This document shows positions 60,479 to 64,000 of a stretch of DNA of 64,000 bases, piece after piece. The stretch's first letter is position 1. Every line of letters begins with the position of its first letter. Made by a program: the position numbers and the translations under genes. The stretch is from Microbacterium sp. MYb72 (GTDB lineage: Bacteria > Actinomycetota > Actinomycetes > Actinomycetales > Microbacteriaceae): positions 1-64,000 of the forward strand of contig NZ_PCOT01000009.1 in NCBI RefSeq assembly GCF_002979415.1, read 5' to 3'. Under the pieces are notes generated by a model, which saw only the letters and a list, made by a program, of their open reading frames with translations, did not search any database and had not been told where the DNA came from.

Positions 60479-62026
60479 TCAGATCTCCGAATCCGCTCTG
60501 ACCGGCACGGCGATCGACTCCGTGAGCGCCTGCTCATAGCGCTGCTGCCGACGCCGCAGCCACAGCCCGCCGATGATCAGCAGCGCCAGCACGCCGTACG
60601 CGATCGCCGCGAAGGGCTGCGCGACGAGCGTCGTGAGATCGCCCTGGCTCAGCTGCAGCGCCTTGCGCAGCTGCTCCTCTCCCATCGGACCCAGGATCAT
60701 GCCGACGACGAGCGGGGCGACCGGGTAGCCGAAGCGCCGCATGAAGTAGCCGAGCACGCCCACCACGAGCAGGATGAGGATGTCGACGGGCGAGTAGTGC
60801 AGCGCGTACGCCCCGAACACGGCGAACAGCAGGATGCCGGCGTAGAGGTACGGCCGCGGGATCTGCAGCAGCTTCACCCACATGCCCACGAGCGGCAGGT
60901 TCAGCACGATCAGGATCACGTTGCCGATGTACAGGCTCGCGATCAGCGCCCACACCAGGCTCGACTGGCTCTGGAACAGCAGCGGACCCGGCTGGAGCCC
61001 GTAGGACTGGAAGGCGGTGAGGATGATGGCCGCGGTCGCCGTCGTCGGCAGCCCCAGCGTCAGCAGCGGCACGAGCACACCCGCGGCCGCCGCGTTGTTC
61101 GCCGACTCCGGTCCCGCGACGCCCTCGATCGCACCCCGGCCGAATTCGTTCCTGTGCCGCGAGAGCTTGCGCTCGGTCGCGTACGACAGGAAGGTCGCGA
61201 CGTCCGCGCCGCCGGCGGGGATCGTGCCGATCGGGAACCCGATGGCCGTGCCGCGCAGCCACGGCTTCCACGACCGGCGCCAGTCCTCCTTGGTCATCCA
61301 GCTGCGCCATCCTCTGGCGACGGGGATGACCTCCACGCCGCCGTGCCGCAGCCGCGCCGCGATGTACAGCGTCTCCCCCACCGCGAACAGCCCGACCGCG
61401 ACGAGCACGATGTCGACGCCGTCCGACAGCGGCAGCAGCCCCAGCGTGTAGCGCTGCTGTCCGGAGAGCAGATCGGTGCCGACGAGTCCGAGGAACAGGC
61501 CGACGCCGAGCGACAGCATCCCGCGCGAGATCGAGCTGCCGATCAGCGCGCCGACCGTCACGAACGCGATCACGATGAGCGCGACGTAGTCGGACGGCCC
61601 GAGGTTCACGGCGAACTGCGCGAGCACCGGGGCCAGCAGGGTGAGCCCGACCGTCGCCAGCGTGCCGGCGACGAAGGACCCGAGTGCGGCCGTGGCGAGC
61701 GCGGCAGCCCCTCGCCCGAGCTTGGCCATCTTGTTGCCCTCGATCGCCGTGACGATCGAGGCCGACTCCCCCGGGGTGTTGAGCAGGATGCTCGTCGTCG
61801 ACCCTCCGTACATGCCGCCGTAGTAGATGCCGGCGAACGTGATCAGCGCGGCGGCGGGGTCGAGGGTGTACGTGAGCGGCAGCAGCAGCGCGACCGTCAT
61901 GGCCGGACCGATGCCGGGCAGGACGCCGACGGCGGTGCCGATGAACACGCCGAAGAAGGCGAAGACGAGGTACTGGGGCTGCAACGCGGTCGCGAACCCC
62001 TCCATGAGCAGGGACCAGCTGTCCAT
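60479..62026 (-). CDS. tctA: tripartite tricarboxylate transporter large membrane subunit TctA
   Basis: 515-residue inner-membrane subunit with roughly 12 membrane segments. [20 protein letters not shown] near residue 38, [22 protein letters not shown] and the second-half copy [23 protein letters not shown] with [13 protein letters not shown] are the family landmarks. It forms the channel of a secondary transporter with TctB and the binding protein TctC, usually for citrate or other carboxylates. Shares one base with the tctB stop. Confidence 0.93.
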   Translation of the reverse strand: MDSWSLLMEGFATALQPQYLVFAFFGVFIGTAVGVLPGIGPAMTVALLLPLTYTLDPAAALITFAGIYYGGMYGGSTTSILLNTPGESASIVTAIEGNKMAKLGRGAAALATAALGSFVAGTLATVGLTLLAPVLAQFAVNLGPSDYVALIVIAFVTVGALIGSSISRGMLSLGVGLFLGLVGTDLLSGQQRYTLGLLPLSDGVDIVLVAVGLFAVGETLYIAARLRHGGVEVIPVARGWRSWMTKEDWRRSWKPWLRGTAIGFPIGTIPAGGADVATFLSYATERKLSRHRNEFGRGAIEGVAGPESANNAAAAGVLVPLLTLGLPTTATAAIILTAFQSYGLQPGPLLFQSQSSLVWALIASLYIGNVILIVLNLPLVGMWVKLLQIPRPYLYAGILLFAVFGAYALHYSPVDILILLVVGVLGYFMRRFGYPVAPLVVGMILGPMGEEQLRKALQLSQGDLTTLVAQPFAAIAYGVLALLIIGGLWLRRRQQRYEQALTESIAVPVRADSEI

Positions 62027-62592
62027 CAGAACATCCTTCCGAGCCAGCCGAGCGCGGGGCCCCACGGCAGCGAGAGCCCGAGGAGTCCGCCGAACACGAT
62101 CTGCACGACGAGCGCGAGGAGGATGCCGACGAGGAACGCCATCCACCACTTCTTCGCCCCGAGAGACCACGCGACGCCGCCGAACAGGACGGCGGCGGCC
62201 GGAGCCCAGCCCAGCGGTTCGATCAGCAGCAGGTGTGCCACGATCAGGCCGGCGAGCTTCGCGAGGGTGAGCCAGTCGGTCGGGAGGCTGGTGTCGATGT
62301 CCTCGCCCTCCTCGGCGGCGCCCCGCTTGCCGCGGAGCACGCCGACGAGCACCGCGACGGCCGAGGCCAGCAGGATCGCCGACACGAAGATCGGGAAGAC
62401 CCTCGGGCCCACGGTCGCACCGAGGGGCACGTGGATGGCGAAGACGCCGGCGACGGCGAACACGCCGAGTCCGACCATGAGCACGGCGAACACCAGCTCG
62501 CCGACGGGGAGCGACGACGACGACCGTGCGGACGGGCTCTCGCCCGCCCGCACGGCGTCCCCTCCCGTCCCCAGAGAACCGGAGGGGGTCAT
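62026..62592 (-). CDS. tctB: tripartite tricarboxylate transporter small membrane subunit TctB
   Basis: 188-residue membrane protein with four hydrophobic segments, the TctB pattern ([20 protein letters not shown] near residue 32). A Ser-rich cytosolic head of about 25 residues is unusual but common in actinobacterial copies. Lies between tctC (1-base gap) and tctA (1-base overlap). Confidence 0.9.
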   Translation of the reverse strand: MTPSGSLGTGGDAVRAGESPSARSSSSLPVGELVFAVLMVGLGVFAVAGVFAIHVPLGATVGPRVFPIFVSAILLASAVAVLVGVLRGKRGAAEEGEDIDTSLPTDWLTLAKLAGLIVAHLLLIEPLGWAPAAAVLFGGVAWSLGAKKWWMAFLVGILLALVVQIVFGGLLGLSLPWGPALGWLGRMF

Positions 62593-62593
62593 G

Positions 62594-63622
62594 TCACTGC
62601 ACCAGCCCGATGTTCTTCAGCGTCGCGGTGACCTCCGTGATGTTGCCGGTGAGGAAGTCGTCGAACTCGGCGCCAGTGAGGAAGGCGTCGGCCCAGCCCC
62701 TCGTCTCCAGCTCATCCGTCCACGCCTGCGAGTCGTGCAGCTCGGTGACGATGCGCACGAGCTCGTCCCTGTCGCCGTCGGAGATGCCTCCGGGGGCGAT
62801 CACGCCGCGCCAGTTCGTGAGCACGACGTCGTAGCCGGCATCCGTGACGGTCGGCACGTCGGGAAGCTGCTCGACCGGCTCCTCCGACGACACGGCGAGC
62901 GCCTTCATGGTGCCTGCGTCGATGTGCTGCAGGAACTCGCCGACACCGGAGATGCCCGCGGAGACCTTGCCGCCGAGGATCAGCGAGGTCGCCTCGCCGC
63001 CGCCGGAGTTGGGCGTGTAGTTGAGCTTCTGCGCGATCTCGGAGCCGTCGAGCCCCGCTTCTTCGAGCATGAGCCCCGCGAGGATGTGGTCCGCGCCGCC
63101 GGCCGAGCCGCCGGTGATGGTCACGGCCTGCCCGTTGTCGACGACGTCCTCCACGAGGTCCTCGAGGGTGTCGTACTTCGAGTCCGCCGGCACGACGACG
63201 ACCAGCGGCTCGTCGGTGAGGCGGGCGATCGGGGTCATGTCCTCGATGCGGACTGCGGAGGAGTTGGTCTCCACCGCGCCGACCATGACGAGCCCCATGA
63301 CCATCAGGGTGTTCGCGTCCTTCTCGTTCGCGAGCTGGGCGAGACCGACCGTGCCGCCGGCGCCGCCGACGTTGGTGACGGGCGCGGAGCTCACGACCTT
63401 CTCCTCCGTGAGCAGCTGCGACAGGGCGCGTCCTGTCTGGTCCCACCCTCCGCCGGGGTCGGCGGGGACGACGATGTTCAGGTCGCTGATCGTCGAGGCC
63501 TCGTCTGCTCCGGCGTCGTCCGATCCGGTTCCCGTCGAGCCGCCACCTCCGGCGCACGAGGTGAGGGCCAGGGTGGCTGCGGCGGCCAGGGCCGTCAGGG
63601 TGCCGATACGGGTCTTCTTCAT
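62594..63622 (-). CDS. tctC: tripartite tricarboxylate transporter substrate-binding lipoprotein TctC
   Basis: 342-residue extracytoplasmic binding protein of the Bug/TctC family. Lipobox ALTSCAGG gives the lipidated Cys at residue 23, then a Gly/Ser/Asp-rich linker. The ligand region starts LNIVVPADPGGGWDQTGRALS, then VTNVGGAGGTVGLAQLANEKD, both family signatures. First gene of tctCBA. The likely ligand is a di- or tricarboxylate; the divergent CitA-like sensor is its regulator. Confidence 0.92.
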   Translation of the reverse strand: MKKTRIGTLTALAAAATLALTSCAGGGGSTGTGSDDAGADEASTISDLNIVVPADPGGGWDQTGRALSQLLTEEKVVSSAPVTNVGGAGGTVGLAQLANEKDANTLMVMGLVMVGAVETNSSAVRIEDMTPIARLTDEPLVVVVPADSKYDTLEDLVEDVVDNGQAVTITGGSAGGADHILAGLMLEEAGLDGSEIAQKLNYTPNSGGGEATSLILGGKVSAGISGVGEFLQHIDAGTMKALAVSSEEPVEQLPDVPTVTDAGYDVVLTNWRGVIAPGGISDGDRDELVRIVTELHDSQAWTDELETRGWADAFLTGAEFDDFLTGNITEVTATLKNIGLVQ

Positions 63623-63693
63623 CTTCGCTCCTCCTTGAGCGTCGGGTGCTGTCCGTCCACCTTCGAAGGACGGATGCCGCCGCTCAAGCTTCG

Positions 63694-63730
63694 GAAACCA
63701 TTGGTCGCGGTTCTGAAACTATTGGTCGCG
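63694..63730. promoter_or_regulatory. direct-repeat box upstream of tctC
   Basis: GAAACCATTGGTCGCG at 63694-63709 recurs as GAAACTATTGGTCGCG at 63715-63730, 15 of 16 identical and 21 bp apart (two helical turns). The gap between tctC and the sensor kinase gene is the expected place for a response-regulator box; the regulator gene itself would lie beyond the window. Confidence 0.65.
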
Positions 63731-63783
63731 AGCGGCGCCTCCCCCGTGTCGCCCCGCACGCGGGCAGCGAGGAGAATGGTCCG

Positions 63784-64000
63784 GTGGCCTCGAAGATGAC
63801 GCTCCGGATGCAGCTGCTCGCGCTGCAGGCGCTGATCGTGTTCCTGGTGACCCTTGCCACGGGCATCATCGCGGGGGCGTTCCAGGAGAACGCGCTGCGG
63901 GAGTCGTACAAGGACAGGATGCAGGCCGTCGCCCAGTCCGTCGCGCAGCTGCCCACCGTGCTCGACGCCTTCGACGACGAGGACCCGTCGGCGACCATCC
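63784..64000 (+). CDS. sensor histidine kinase, CitA/DcuS-like (partial)
   Basis: N-terminal 72 residues only, cut by the window edge. GTG start at 63784 with GAGGAGA nine bases upstream. A short cytosolic head is followed by a membrane segment, LLALQALIVFLVTLATGIIAG. A periplasmic stretch then starts with the helix ENALRESYKDRMQAVAQSVAQLPTVLDAF, which is how CitA/DcuS carboxylate sensors begin. Divergent from tctCBA, so it probably senses citrate or a similar acid and drives that operon through a CitB-like regulator. Confidence 0.75.
   Translation, partial: MASKMTLRMQLLALQALIVFLVTLATGIIAGAFQENALRESYKDRMQAVAQSVAQLPTVLDAFDDEDPSATI

Noticed and set aside
60317-63799. Open frame of about 1160 codons on the plus strand, opposite tctABC
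   Set aside because: It is antisense to clear transporter genes, is dominated by Arg/Asp/His/Gly runs typical of shadow frames at high GC, and has no recognisable domain.

Overview
The window is a gap-poor, very GC-rich chromosomal segment of an actinobacterium, almost certainly of the Microbacteriaceae and most like Microbacterium. The evidence is the strong G/C third-position bias, frequent GTG starts, 1-14 bp gene overlaps, LAXTG-type sorting signals, and a gene set matching the riboflavin-catabolic (rca) cluster reported from Microbacterium maritypicum. All positions and motifs come from reading the sequence. Family names come from recognition, without database searches.

Layout. 1-1.1 kb: a YqaJ-like nuclease flanked by short repeats. 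1.1-8.2 kb: two divergent, mirror-image operons, each with an ER/SipW-type signal peptidase, an LAXTG-anchored membrane protein, and exported proteins carrying the alternate (SipW/TasA-type) signal peptide. 8.3-12.2 kb: an MFS drug exporter with its MarR regulator and two visible operators, then lysG/lysE. 12.3-14.6 kb: a cystine/amino-acid ABC importer. 14.7-17.6 kb: the minus-strand block tRNA-Trp, secE, nusG, rplK, rplA. 17.8-22.4 kb: an HSP90-family protein paired with a large TPR protein. 22.6-32.5 kb: a putrescine/GABA catabolic set (amine oxidase, gabT, permease, two aldehyde dehydrogenases, Usp) with a divergent PucR-like regulator.

32.5-33.8 kb: an MBL hydrolase and a divergent TetR. 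33.8-40.6 kb: riboflavin kinase, flavin reductase, PadR regulator, ribokinase, LLM riboflavin lyase and an ABC importer. A 16-bp palindrome (TAGTCAA-NN-TTGACTA), with a second half-site at identical spacing, lies before both minus-strand transcription units. This points to one regulon for import and breakdown of riboflavin. 40.7-45.6 kb: a RamB-like regulator divergent from malate synthase and isocitrate lyase (glyoxylate shunt). 45.7-47.9 kb: a P-loop-less kinase-like protein, and an Lrp regulator divergent from alanine dehydrogenase.

47.9-55.7 kb: a CoA-dependent aromatic-acid catabolic cluster. It holds a fused monooxygenase/old-yellow-enzyme protein of the 2-aminobenzoyl-CoA or salicylyl-CoA type, an aryl-CoA ligase, a thioesterase, RidA, an FAH hydrolase, a cupin and a PaaX-like regulator. 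55.8-60.4 kb: an aminotransferase, a PhnB-like protein, murB with two MaoC/FAS1-like dehydratases, and a TauE permease. 60.5-64 kb: a tripartite tricarboxylate transporter (tctCBA) with a divergent CitA/DcuS-like sensor kinase cut off by the window end. No stretch longer than 300 bases lacks a gene. No IS element, prophage, CRISPR array or rRNA gene was seen.
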